Assembly (NCBI RefSeq): GCF_018863235.1 | Contig: NZ_JAHKRS010000001.1 | Location: 310,001-374,000, forward strand | DNA: 64,000 bases | Origin: Pseudomaricurvus albidus | GTDB taxonomy: Bacteria > Pseudomonadota > Gammaproteobacteria > Pseudomonadales > Cellvibrionaceae | Direction: 5' to 3' | Shown here: one piece after another, positions 44,885-53,933 of the stretch | Position numbering within the stretch: position 1 is the first letter of the stretch | How the letters are laid out: the number at the start of each line of letters is the position of its first letter | The notes under the pieces: model-generated | What the model was told of the DNA's origin: nothing | The model's input: the letters and a program-made list of their open reading frames with translations, nothing else | Databases searched by the model: none | Program-made: the position numbers and the translations under genes

Positions 44885-46398
44885 GGGGTCACCTCCGCCG
44901 CCTTATCTCCGGCCAGATGACAGCCATTGGCCTTGGGAACCCGGTAGCGCGTCAGAATGGCCTGTTCACTGTCTTCAGCACCCTGACGATTAAGCACCAT
45001 CTGAAAGCCTCCATCGTCGCGCAGCACGGTATTGGTTTCTGTTCCATGGACAATCCGATGGCAGAAATCCTCAAAATTGCGGATGGGCACACCATTGATG
45101 GATTCCAGAATCCAGTTTTTCCAGTCGTGATACCCCAGATTCACATCCGCTGCCAGCACCTTCAAGGCCACCACCAGCTCTTCCTTGTCTGTGCTGGAAC
45201 GGGTTTCCCGCGCATTGAGGAAGGATACCGGTGCCTGCCGGTGCCAGTCGGCGCCCCAGCGCTTGATCAGATTCATGTTCAGTGGCACAAACACCACGCC
45301 GCCGTACACCAGATACTCCGGGGTTTGTTCAAACGCCTGCTCACGCACCAGACTGAAATTGCGGTTGGGGCCGGCCACCAGTGTGACTTTTAACTCTTCA
45401 CCACGGCGGACAAGATGAATCTCCACCTCGTCGCCCCGATGGTACTGATCAATGGCGTACTTATAGTTGGTGCGCAGGTTGTTGCGAAATTCGAGACTGC
45501 TGTCATCGGCAATGTCAAAGCCATCGATGGCCATAATCACATCGTTGGGCAGGATCTTGCCCGAGGCCGACGAATCCTCGAACACATGAGCCACCAGAAT
45601 CCCCCCATCCCGATCCGCAACCCCGTAGGCCTGACGCATGGCCGGGCTTTCCAGGTCCTGTGTGCGAAAACCGAGATCCGGGAAACCATCGTGATGCCCG
45701 TCTTTGGCATCCTCCAACACGTGTTTGATGACACTGGGAGGCACAAAGTAACCGAGGTTTTCCGCCCGACCACTGGTGTTGGTCTGCATCACCACCCCCA
45801 CAATCTTATTGTCGACAATCACTGGGCCGCCGCTGTTGCCCGGGTTGATGGCAGCGTCGATCTGCCCCGCGAGAAAATAGCCGCCGGCGTGGGCGTAGTA
45901 CTGGTGCTCAATGCGTGACAGTACCCCGCGGGTGATGCTCAGGGTGGTGCCGCCAAACGGATAGCCAAACACCGATACGTCCTGCAACGGTTCCGGCAGG
46001 GAGCCCACCGCCAGCGGCCGCAAACCATCAAAGAAATCCGGTTCCAGCACTTCCAGTATGGCGAGATCCGCCTCGTGGGAAATAAACGCAACCCGCGCCA
46101 GGTACTTGTGGGGATCGCCGTGTTTTTGCGCCTGGATGTAGGTGGCATCGGCCACGACATGGGCGTTGGTCAGAATGCGGTTGCCACTGATCACCGAACC
46201 GGAACCGCTGCTCTGACGCGCATTCAGCAGGCGCCAGGGGGTAAAATAATCCGCCGGCGTGGAGGTGGTATGAATTTTTACAACAGCGTCTTTCAGACGT
46301 TCAACACTGGTATTACCGGCCGCCTGAACGGTGGCGGTTGCCAGCAGGAGCAGGGCCAAAGTTATCAGTCGCTGTGTTGCCGCAGTCCATGTCTTCAA
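44881..46398 (-). CDS. HtrA-like trypsin-family serine protease with PDZ domain
   Basis: This 505-aa exported protein has a signal peptide (about residues 1-26), a trypsin-like domain with His in TNAHVVADATY, Asp in HEADLAILEV and Ser in PGNSGGPVIV, then a PDZ-like domain (ILPNDVIMAIDGFDIADDSS) and a long C-terminal region without a second clear PDZ. It should degrade damaged envelope proteins. The start is TTG at 46398 with GAGGG 7 nt upstream. No in-frame ATG lies before the signal peptide. It separates hslR from hslO, unlike the E. coli order. Confidence 0.9.
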   Translation of the reverse strand: MKTWTAATQRLITLALLLLATATVQAAGNTSVERLKDAVVKIHTTSTPADYFTPWRLLNARQSSGSGSVISGNRILTNAHVVADATYIQAQKHGDPHKYLARVAFISHEADLAILEVLEPDFFDGLRPLAVGSLPEPLQDVSVFGYPFGGTTLSITRGVLSRIEHQYYAHAGGYFLAGQIDAAINPGNSGGPVIVDNKIVGVVMQTNTSGRAENLGYFVPPSVIKHVLEDAKDGHHDGFPDLGFRTQDLESPAMRQAYGVADRDGGILVAHVFEDSSASGKILPNDVIMAIDGFDIADDSSLEFRNNLRTNYKYAIDQYHRGDEVEIHLVRRGEELKVTLVAGPNRNFSLVREQAFEQTPEYLVYGGVVFVPLNMNLIKRWGADWHRQAPVSFLNARETRSSTDKEELVVALKVLAADVNLGYHDWKNWILESINGVPIRNFEDFCHRIVHGTETNTVLRDDGGFQMVLNRQGAEDSEQAILTRYRVPKANGCHLAGDKAAEVTP

Positions 46399-46429
46399 GA
46401 GTATTCCCTCATCCCGTTGAAGTCAGTTT

Positions 46430-46846
46430 TCAGGAGTCATCCTGCTCCAGAAAACGGTGTATTTGTCGCCGTTGCTTTTTGGTGGGTCGACGCTCCGGCC
46501 CGACGCCGGCACCGCGAACCAGCTTGCGCTGTGCCGCCTCGGCCTCGCGCCTGGCGAGACTGTCTGCCGTTTCGTTATAGAGCAAGGCCGCCTCCGGCGC
46601 ACCGCGGCGCTGATCGGACAGGGCAATGACCTCCACCACTTTTTCGTCCCACCCCTGACGGATGGTCAGCTTCACCCCCACCGGAATCTCTTTGCTGGGC
46701 TTGACCCGCTGACCATCGCAGTGAATTTTCCCGCCGTCGATGGCCTGCTTGGCCAGGCTGCGGGTTTTAAAAAAACGCGCAGCCCACAGCCATTTGTCCA
46801 GTCGGACTTTATCCATAGCGCCCTTGTCCATGCCGCCCTTGCTCAT
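46430..46846 (-). CDS. hslR: Ribosome-associated heat-shock protein Hsp15
   Basis: Hsp15 binds stalled 50S subunits carrying nascent chains. The 138-aa protein has the S4 RNA-binding domain VRLDKWLWAARFFKTRSLAK, IDGGKIHCDGQRVKPSKEI, and a basic tail (GPERRPTKKQRRQIHRF). The first ATG (46846) overlaps the yrfG stop as ATGA. Two further in-frame Met codons (MDKGAMDK) are possible starts. Same order as E. coli yrfG-hslR. Confidence 0.95.
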   Translation of the reverse strand: MSKGGMDKGAMDKVRLDKWLWAARFFKTRSLAKQAIDGGKIHCDGQRVKPSKEIPVGVKLTIRQGWDEKVVEVIALSDQRRGAPEAALLYNETADSLARREAEAAQRKLVRGAGVGPERRPTKKQRRQIHRFLEQDDS

Positions 46847-47496
46847 CGGGGCATCACCTCATCAAAGTGATGGATGGCGGGATACTCGGTAATCTGGCGG
46901 TGCTCGCGCTGGCTGTCCGGCTGATGCAGGCACAGCAGATGGCGGATACCAAAGTCTCTGGCGGAATCCAGCACCCGCAAGGTGTCATCCACAAACAGGG
47001 TGCGCTCGGGATCAAAGGGCTCACGCTGCTGCAGTGCCTGCCAGAACTCCTGTGCCTCCTTCGGCTGCTGAAACTCGTGAGAAGAGATCACCATGTGCAG
47101 CCACTGATCGATGGCGGTGATTTCCAGCTTGAGATCGAGGCTTTGCGGGTGGGCGTTGGTGATCAGCACCAGTCGTTTGTTCCGGGCCTGCAGGGCTTGC
47201 AGAAACTCCACCACAAACGGGCGAATCTGAATCTTGTGTTGCACTTCTTCTTTGAGGCGACGAATGTCCAGCCCCAGCGACTCCGACCAGAACTCCAGGC
47301 AATACCACTTGAGAGTGCCCTCGTGAGCCTTGATGTGCGCCTGCAGCCTGGCGATGGCTTCAGCCTCATCCACACCGTAGGTCTCGGCGTAGCGCTTGGG
47401 CAAATGGGTCAGCCAGAAGTAGTTGTCAAAGTGCAGATCCAGCAGGGTGCCGTCCATATCCAGCAGGACGGTATCGATATCGTTCCAGTTAATCAT
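46843..47496 (-). CDS. yrfG: GMP/IMP nucleotidase (HAD superfamily)
   Basis: This 217-aa HAD phosphatase has motif I LLDMDGTLLDLHFDNYFW, motif II LVLITNAHP, the Lys of motif III in the QQPKEAQEFW region and motif IV TLFVDDTLRVLDSARDFG. YrfG dephosphorylates purine monophosphates. The ATG at 47496 is used. The longer frame adds 17 non-family residues. The stop overlaps the hslR start by 4 bp. Confidence 0.9.
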   Translation of the reverse strand: MINWNDIDTVLLDMDGTLLDLHFDNYFWLTHLPKRYAETYGVDEAEAIARLQAHIKAHEGTLKWYCLEFWSESLGLDIRRLKEEVQHKIQIRPFVVEFLQALQARNKRLVLITNAHPQSLDLKLEITAIDQWLHMVISSHEFQQPKEAQEFWQALQQREPFDPERTLFVDDTLRVLDSARDFGIRHLLCLHQPDSQREHRQITEYPAIHHFDEVMPR

Positions 47497-47656
47497 GGAA
47501 AACAGGGGCTCCGGCAATTCTGGTATAACAAAAGTCGGGGACAACAATGGTCGCGTGCATCAAATGGCCACTGTTCCGCGGCCAGACAGACAAAGTATGC
47601 CTGAAAATGCGCCGAAAATCGTCCGGCAGCTGCTGACACCCCATGGCTTGCCGGGA

Positions 47657-48748
47657 CTAGGGCGCAAGGGGTTCAACCCGCGCCGCCAGATCACCGCAAG
47701 CGGCCATCTCCAAAAATTCTTCCCCCAGTCGATTACTCTTGTCTGCCACCTCCTGCCACAGGCGAATGCGCTCGGCATCATTGTTGGCAAATTTGGCAAA
47801 GTCCTGACGGTCCGGCACCCGCCCGAGTCGGGTGTCGGCAAAAAACTGTTGATTGGGATACACCAGCACGGCCCTATCGAGCAACTGCGGTGCGGCTTTG
47901 CGCCAGGGCAGGAACTTGTCGAACCAGCCCACCTTGCAGTCTGGATAAAAGTGCGGATAGAGAATCAACCCGGCTTCATCCTGCCAAAAGCTGCCGGGCA
48001 CCGGGTGATAGTCCAGCAGTCCGCCGTCCCGATAAACCCCCGGCCCCGCCCCGGGAATGTCGTTGACCCCGTGCATATACACCGGGATAGAACCGGAAGC
48101 TTTCAGCGCCTGAGTAATGTTGGCCGGCGACAGCGCCACCGCCTCTGTGCGATAGCCATCGCGGGCCACACCGTTGTTGACCGCCAGCGGGAAGCTGGCT
48201 CTGGGATCGTGAAACACCACCCGATCCAGCTTGCTGCGCAGCGCTCCTCTGCCCTTCATATTGTTGACCGCCGCCTTGCTGCAGGAAGCCGTCTGCCGAC
48301 GAGGATTCGGACTGGCCAACCCGCCGTGACAACGCACCGCGCCACAGCCAAACCGATAGCGCGGATGTGACAGCACCTCGGTCGCCCGCGCCTCATTGAT
48401 GGTCACATCGAGAATTTTGCGAAATTCCCGCTCAATCTCATCGGGAGTCACGCCCTTGGGGTAACTCTGCTGAATGTAGGCGTGCGCCAGCGCATCCAGC
48501 CCCCCACCGGCGTCCCGATGACAGGCGGCCGCCAGTTTGAAAGCCCCCACCGACGTCCCGAACAGATGGATCGGCTGCTCCGCCGCCGTCAGCCACTGGG
48601 AAAAAATCGCCCGGTCGAGACCGTAAATCGCCAGCCACTTGGCGGCGCCGGACGCACCGAAGACGCTGCTGATCTGTTCCGGCGACAAGCCATCGCGCTG
48701 TATTTGTCGGAAGGCGCTGGCGCCTGCACGCAGGGTTAATAACGTCAT
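47657..48748 (-). CDS. Patatin-like phospholipase
   Basis: This 363-aa protein shows a patatin-type oxyanion region (VFGASGAAKWLAIYGLD), the nucleophile elbow FGTSVGAFKLA (GXSXG) and the catalytic Asp in YRDGGLLDYHPVPG, so the Ser-Asp dyad is complete. Such enzymes hydrolyse phospholipid or storage-lipid acyl chains, and some are secreted toxins. There is no signal peptide here, so it is probably cytoplasmic or membrane-associated. It sits alone between the yrfG operon and pilU on the same strand. Confidence 0.88.
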   Translation of the reverse strand: MTLLTLRAGASAFRQIQRDGLSPEQISSVFGASGAAKWLAIYGLDRAIFSQWLTAAEQPIHLFGTSVGAFKLAAACHRDAGGGLDALAHAYIQQSYPKGVTPDEIEREFRKILDVTINEARATEVLSHPRYRFGCGAVRCHGGLASPNPRRQTASCSKAAVNNMKGRGALRSKLDRVVFHDPRASFPLAVNNGVARDGYRTEAVALSPANITQALKASGSIPVYMHGVNDIPGAGPGVYRDGGLLDYHPVPGSFWQDEAGLILYPHFYPDCKVGWFDKFLPWRKAAPQLLDRAVLVYPNQQFFADTRLGRVPDRQDFAKFANNDAERIRLWQEVADKSNRLGEEFLEMAACGDLAARVEPLAP

Positions 48749-48837
48749 ATCGGGAGAGGACTAAATATTGGCCGGAAACAAAAACGTTGAAAGACTCAAC
48801 CGGAGGTGGACACGGAATCCACCTCCGGCCTGGGAGA

Positions 48838-49980
48838 TCAGAACAACCGCGAGCGGTCGTCGTCATCGTCCTGAATGCTGAGTTCATCAGCGGCATTGGA
48901 CAGATATTCCGAATCGGTTTCCGATGCCAGCTTGATCATCAGACGCAGATCGTTCGGCGAATCGGCGTAAGACAGGGCATCTTCGTAGGTAATCTCGCCC
49001 TGATCGTAGAGCTCGAACAGCGCCTGATCGAAGGTCTGCATGCCCAGCTCGGAGGACTTGGTCATCAGCGCTTTCAGCTCAACCACATCGCCTTTGCGAA
49101 TCAGATCCGCCGCCAGCGGGGTATTGAGCATCACTTCCAGACAGGCGCGGCGACCGTTGCCGTCCGGCGTGGGGATCAGCTGCTGTGCCACGATGGCTTT
49201 CAGGTTGAGGGACAGATCCATCCACAGCTGGCGGTGACGATCCGCCGGGAAGAAGTGAATAATCCGGTCGAGCGCCTGGTTGGCGTTGTTGGCGTGCAGG
49301 GTACAGAGACACAGGTGACCGGTTTCGGCAAAGGCAATAGCGTGCTCCATGGTCTCCCGCGAGCGAACCTCACCAATCAGAATCACGTCCGGCGCCTGCC
49401 GCAAGGTATTCTTCAGTGCGATTTCGAAGGAATCGGTATCAATACCCACTTCCCGCTGGGTCACAATACAACCCTGGTGCTGGTGAATAAATTCGATCGG
49501 GTCCTCGATGGAAATAATATGACCCTTGGAGTTGCGGTTGCGGTGGCCGATCATGGCAGCCAGCGAGGTGGACTTACCGGTACCGGTTGCACCCACAAAG
49601 ATGATCAGACCACGCTTGGTCATGGCCAGCTCTTTGATCACTTCCGGCAGACCCAGATCGTCGATTTTCGGGATATTGGTTTCAATGCGACGCAGCACCA
49701 TGCCCGCCAGGTTGCGCTGGTAAAACGCACTGCAACGGAATCGGCCAATACCCCGGGCACTGACGGCAAAGTTCAGCTCCTTGCTTTCCAGAAACTCGTG
49801 ACGCTGCTTCTCATTCATCACCGCCAGTACGGTCTCACGGGCCTTTTCCGGCGACAGAGGAGTGGTGGTCACCGGCACCAGACGGCCATTGAGTTTCATC
49901 GAAGGCGGAACACCTGCGGTGATAAACAAATCCGAAGCGCCTTTCTCTACCATCAGCGCCAACAGGCGTTCAAAATCCAT
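48838..49980 (-). CDS. pilU: Type IV pilus retraction-associated ATPase PilU
   Basis: PilU is the accessory retraction motor. The 380-aa GspE/PilT-family ATPase has Walker A VGATGTGKSTSLAAM, the Asp box SIEDPIEFIH, Walker B DVILIGEVRSRETMEH and the His box LCTLHANNANQALDRI. It has a ~35-residue C-terminal extension beyond PilT, ending in DDDDDRSRLF. The ATG at 49980 (AAGGA 8 nt before) is used over 50013. It follows pilT by 93 bp. Confidence 0.95.
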   Translation of the reverse strand: MDFERLLALMVEKGASDLFITAGVPPSMKLNGRLVPVTTTPLSPEKARETVLAVMNEKQRHEFLESKELNFAVSARGIGRFRCSAFYQRNLAGMVLRRIETNIPKIDDLGLPEVIKELAMTKRGLIIFVGATGTGKSTSLAAMIGHRNRNSKGHIISIEDPIEFIHQHQGCIVTQREVGIDTDSFEIALKNTLRQAPDVILIGEVRSRETMEHAIAFAETGHLCLCTLHANNANQALDRIIHFFPADRHRQLWMDLSLNLKAIVAQQLIPTPDGNGRRACLEVMLNTPLAADLIRKGDVVELKALMTKSSELGMQTFDQALFELYDQGEITYEDALSYADSPNDLRLMIKLASETDSEYLSNAADELSIQDDDDDRSRLF

Positions 49981-50073
49981 CGTCTTTTCCTTATCCGTTA
50001 TTGTCAGGGGCAATCCGCTGCAGTCACTTTCGGAGAAGTCACTTCAGCCGGTATTTGTCGGAGTCAGCCGACA

Positions 50074-51108
50074 TCAAAAGTTATCGGGCATCTTCGCCTT
50101 CTCACGGGCCACATCGCGGTTAATGATGCGACGCGCGACCAGATCGGCCAGACACTGATCCATGGTCTGCATGCCGATGGCACCACCGGTCTGAATGGCG
50201 GAGTACATCTGCGCGACCTTGTCTTCACGGATCAGGTTGCGAATCGCCGAGGTCCCGCGCATGATCTCGTGAGCGGCCACACGGCCACCGCCGTTACGTT
50301 TCAACAGGGTCTGGGATATAACCGCCTGCAGGGATTCCGACAGCATGGAGCGGACCATGGATTTCTCGTTGGCCGGGAACACATCCACAATCCGGTCGAT
50401 GGTTTTCGCCGCCGAGGTGGTGTGCAGGGTGCCAAACACCAGGTGACCGGTTTCTGCCGCGGTCAGCGCCAGGCGAATGGTTTCCAGATCCCGCATCTCG
50501 CCCACCAGAATGATATCCGGATCCTCCCGCAGCGCAGAGCGCAGGGCTTCCGAGAAGCCGTGAGTATCGCGGTGCACTTCCCGCTGGTTCACCAGACACT
50601 TTTTCGATTCGTGCACGAATTCGATGGGGTCTTCGATGGTGAGAATGTGTTCGTACTTGTGGTCGTTGATGTAATCCATCATCGCCGCCAGGGTAGTGGA
50701 CTTACCACTACCGGTGGGTCCGGTCACCAGTACCAGCCCCCGTGGCACAGCGCAGATATCGCGAAACACCTGACCCATACCCAACTCTTCCATGGTCAGT
50801 ACTTTGGAAGGAATGGTCCGGAATACCGCACCGGCACCGCGGTTCTGGTTAAAGGCGTTTACCCGGAAACGGGCTACACCGGGCACTTCGAAGGAGAAAT
50901 CCGTTTCCAGGAACTCTTCAAAATCCTTGCGCTGCTTGTCATTCATAATCTCGTAGATCAGACTATGAACCTGTTTGTGCTCCATGGCAGGCAGGTTAAT
51001 GCGGCGCACGTCGCCGTCGACCCGGATCATAGGCGGCAAGCCCGCTGAAAGGTGTAAATCCGAAGCGCCCTGTTTGGCACTGAACGCCAAAAGTTCCGTA
51101 ATATCCAT
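50074..51108 (-). CDS. pilT: Type IV pilus retraction ATPase PilT
   Basis: PilT is the hexameric motor that depolymerises the pilus and powers twitching. The 344-aa length is exactly that of P. aeruginosa PilT. Features are TELLAFSAKQGASDLHLSAG, Walker A VTGPTGSGKSTTLAAM, Asp box TIEDPIEFVH, Walker B DIILVGEMRDLETIR and AIRNLIREDK near the end. The ATG at 51108 is preferred over 51114 (AAAGG upstream). It is divergent from yggS, as in P. aeruginosa. Confidence 0.97.
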   Translation of the reverse strand: MDITELLAFSAKQGASDLHLSAGLPPMIRVDGDVRRINLPAMEHKQVHSLIYEIMNDKQRKDFEEFLETDFSFEVPGVARFRVNAFNQNRGAGAVFRTIPSKVLTMEELGMGQVFRDICAVPRGLVLVTGPTGSGKSTTLAAMMDYINDHKYEHILTIEDPIEFVHESKKCLVNQREVHRDTHGFSEALRSALREDPDIILVGEMRDLETIRLALTAAETGHLVFGTLHTTSAAKTIDRIVDVFPANEKSMVRSMLSESLQAVISQTLLKRNGGGRVAAHEIMRGTSAIRNLIREDKVAQMYSAIQTGGAIGMQTMDQCLADLVARRIINRDVAREKAKMPDNF

Positions 51109-51306
51109 AAACAACCTTTGCTTGATACTTTTTATTTAACTATTGAATACATTATTCAAACTTTTGAAGCGTTCTTCTAATGCTTTTTGAGCCGAATGCT
51201 TAGAGATATGGCCGAGCAAACTGCCAGCCAGAAGCAAACCTTTAACGAGATACGGCCAAATTTATCGAGCGTCCACCCCAAGTCAGACCCATAATGTACC
51301 AAGTAT

Positions 51307-52008
51307 ATGCCTAAGATTCCTACCCACCTAGCAGAAGTCAATGAGCGCATAGCCCGTGCGCTGAGCAACTGTGGCCGCCCGGCCGATGGCGTCAAATTAC
51401 TCGCCGTCAGCAAAACCAAGCCCGCCAGCGATATTCGGGAAGCCTATCAGGCGGGCCAGCGCTGTTTCGGCGAAAACTACCTGCAGGAAGCGCTGGAGAA
51501 GCAAGAGCAACTTAAGGATTTAACCATTGAATGGCACTTCATAGGTCCTGTGCAATCCAATAAAACCCGCGCTATTGCCGAAAACTTTGACTGGGTTCAC
51601 AGTGTGGATCGCGCCAAAATAGCCGTCCGCCTGAATGATCAGCGCCCGCCTCACCTGCCCCCCATCAACATTTGTCTGCAGGTGAATGTGGATAACGAAT
51701 CGACAAAATCCGGAGTTTTACTGGATGAACTGGACGATTTGCTTGAAAGCCTGAGCAATCTGCCCCATATCTGTGTGCGGGGCTTTATGGCCATTCCCGC
51801 CCCGCGGGACGATTTTGAACAGCAACAACAGGCACTGCTGCCATTGGCCAACACGTTGAAACGATTACAATCAACCCCGGAGATACAGCGACACCACCCC
51901 CATCTGGACACCCTGTCGATGGGTATGTCTGGCGATCTGGAAGCGGCCGTTGCCGCCGGATCGACCCTGGTGCGCATCGGCACAGATATCTTTGGCAAGC
52001 GACAATAA
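51307..52008 (+). CDS. yggS: PLP homeostasis protein (YggS/PLPBP family)
   Basis: YggS is a one-domain PLP-binding TIM-barrel protein that controls pyridoxal phosphate and amino-acid homeostasis. The 233-aa protein has the PLP Lys in LLAVSKTKPASDIREAY, then GENYLQEA, WHFIGPVQSNKTR, VNVDNESTKSG and LSMGMSGDLEAAVAAGSTLV. It precedes proC by 77 bp, which is its usual partner. Confidence 0.96.
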   Translation: MPKIPTHLAEVNERIARALSNCGRPADGVKLLAVSKTKPASDIREAYQAGQRCFGENYLQEALEKQEQLKDLTIEWHFIGPVQSNKTRAIAENFDWVHSVDRAKIAVRLNDQRPPHLPPINICLQVNVDNESTKSGVLLDELDDLLESLSNLPHICVRGFMAIPAPRDDFEQQQQALLPLANTLKRLQSTPEIQRHHPHLDTLSMGMSGDLEAAVAAGSTLVRIGTDIFGKRQ

Positions 52009-52085
52009 TTCAGCCAATAACTCGGTTAATAACTACAGCTCCCCGCCATGTCGGGAGTCAACGGACACCAATACAGGAAGACCAC

Positions 52086-52910
52086 GTGACACAAGCAAAA
52101 ATCTCTTTTATCGGCGCGGGCAATATGGCCAGCAGCATCATTGGCGGACTGGTTCAAAAAGGGTTTGGTGCCGGACAGATCACCGCCACCGACACCTATC
52201 AGCCCACACTGGACAAGGTGGCCGACAGTTTTCCGGTCGTCACCACCAGTGACAATGCCGCAGCCGCAGTGCGTGCTGACGTGATCGTACTGGCCGTCAA
52301 ACCTCAGGTGATGGAACAGGTCTGCAGCGACCTGCGTCCGCATCTGGCACACAAACCGCTGATCATCTCCATTGCCGCCGGTATCGATATTCGCAGTCTG
52401 GACGCCTGGCTGGGCAATGATCTGGCCATCGTGCGCTGCATGCCCAACACCCCGGCACTGGTCCAGACCGGCGCCAGCGGCCTGTTCGCCAACGAGCGCA
52501 CCAGCGACGAACAGAAAGCCATCGCCCAGGAAATCATGGAAGCGGTAGGCATCGTCCAGTGGACCGCCAGCGAAGACCTGATTGATTCCGTTATCGCCGT
52601 CTCCGGCAGCGGGCCCGCCTACTACTTCCTGATGATGGAAGCCATGATCGACGCCGGTGTCGCACAGGGCCTGAGCCGTGAGAACGCCACCGAACTGACC
52701 CTGCAAACCGCACTGGGCGCCGCCAAACTGGCCAAGGACAGCGATGTGGACGTGATTGAGCTGCGCCGTCGGGTGTCCTCCCCCAACGGAACCACCGAAA
52801 GAGCCATTCAATCCTTCGAGGAAAACAAACTCCGCGATGTGGTCAGCAAAGCCATGGACGCCTGCGCCGAGCGCTCACGGGAAATGGCCAGGGAGCTGGG
52901 TGCTCAGTGA
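52086..52910 (+). CDS. proC: Pyrroline-5-carboxylate reductase
   Basis: ProC reduces P5C to proline using NAD(P)H. The 274-aa protein has the Rossmann start ISFIGAGNMASSIIGGL, VLAVKPQVM, IVRCMPNTPALVQTGASGLF and the C-terminal dimer region VIAVSGSGPAYYFLMMEAMI, DVIELRRRVSSPNGTTERAI. The start is GTG at 52086. Confidence 0.97.
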   Translation: MTQAKISFIGAGNMASSIIGGLVQKGFGAGQITATDTYQPTLDKVADSFPVVTTSDNAAAAVRADVIVLAVKPQVMEQVCSDLRPHLAHKPLIISIAAGIDIRSLDAWLGNDLAIVRCMPNTPALVQTGASGLFANERTSDEQKAIAQEIMEAVGIVQWTASEDLIDSVIAVSGSGPAYYFLMMEAMIDAGVAQGLSRENATELTLQTALGAAKLAKDSDVDVIELRRRVSSPNGTTERAIQSFEENKLRDVVSKAMDACAERSREMARELGAQ

Positions 52911-52954
52911 GTCTGCCTGAGCCAGCAAGAATTCTTATCTAAAAGGAGAACATC

Positions 52955-53551
52955 ATGGGGCCAATGCAGGAGATCGGCACCTTAATCGTACAAACTCTGG
53001 GGTCGCTGTACCTACTGGTCGTCATGTTGCGCTTTTTGCTGCAATTGGCGCGGGCGGATTTTTACAACCCGATTTCGCAATTTATTGTGAAGGCCACCAA
53101 CCCCCTGTTGATCCCCATCCGCCGTGTGGTTCCGGGTATCATGGGCATTGATCTGGCCGGCCTGTTACTGGCCCTGGTGGTACAGTTTCTGATCATCGAG
53201 ATCTGCGCCCTGATCATCATGGGCAGTCTCATTAATCCGCTCTACGGACTTCTCTGGTCTGCCGTTGGCATACTGGGCCTGGCCGCCAATATCTTTTTCT
53301 GGGGGCTGTTGATCATGGTGATTGCCAGCTGGATTGCCCCCCACAGTGACAACCCTGCCCTGATGCTGGTGCGTCAACTGGTGGAGCCAGTCATGGCGCC
53401 GTTCCGCAAATTGCTGCCCGACATGGGCGGCATTGATATCTCCCCGATCTTTGCCTTTCTGGCGCTGAATGTGGTGCAGGTTCTGATCAAATACCTGGCC
53501 GCTGCCGCGGGTATGGGTGGTGTTGCCCGACAACTGGTTATGGGAATCTGA
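52955..53551 (+). CDS. yggT: YggT family membrane protein
   Basis: This 198-aa protein consists of a duplicated YggT unit with four TM segments. Each half carries the P-hydrophobic-P pattern (NPLLIPIRRVVPGIMGIDLA and MAPFRKLLPDMGGIDISPI). AAAGGAG lies 7 nt before the ATG. YggT proteins are linked to osmotic tolerance and division. It is next to proC, as in P. aeruginosa. Confidence 0.92.
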   Translation: MGPMQEIGTLIVQTLGSLYLLVVMLRFLLQLARADFYNPISQFIVKATNPLLIPIRRVVPGIMGIDLAGLLLALVVQFLIIEICALIIMGSLINPLYGLLWSAVGILGLAANIFFWGLLIMVIASWIAPHSDNPALMLVRQLVEPVMAPFRKLLPDMGGIDISPIFAFLALNVVQVLIKYLAAAAGMGGVARQLVMGI

Positions 53552-53933
53552 CCCTTCCCTGACCGACGCAACCCGGTGTGAACAGTGGCCTGCTTCCCTG
53601 GCAGTCAACTGTTCATTAACCGTCCAAATTCATACTAATGGCTGATTTTCTTGTACGAATCGGGGCATCTTTCCCCACCGCAGTCTTCTTTTCGCCCCTT
53701 CCATAGCCGCCGTATTTCAGTTTTAATGAGTCATCTATGTTTTTAGAATTTTGACGCCACGTCGAGGCAACAGAGCATTGTCCGACACGGGTGACAACCT
53801 GTGCAAAATCAATATCAGCGAGTCGCTGCGCCACCAAAGACACAACAACCGGCGCACCATAAAAATTACCGATACCAATTAGCGACACACAATAATAACA
53901 ACGCACACCGAAGTTTGGGGCCTTAAATACCGT
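53552..53933. other. 382-bp intergenic region before the dynamin-like gene
   Basis: I see no gene, strong hairpin or clear promoter here. Several A/T-rich patches (around 53625-53650 and 53715-53750) could hold promoter elements. Confidence 0.4.

Noticed and set aside
48787-51048. 753-codon open frame on the plus strand across pilU and pilT
   Set aside because: It is exactly antisense to two well-supported ATPase genes, its sequence has no family motif, and the internal similarity comes from PilT and PilU being paralogues.
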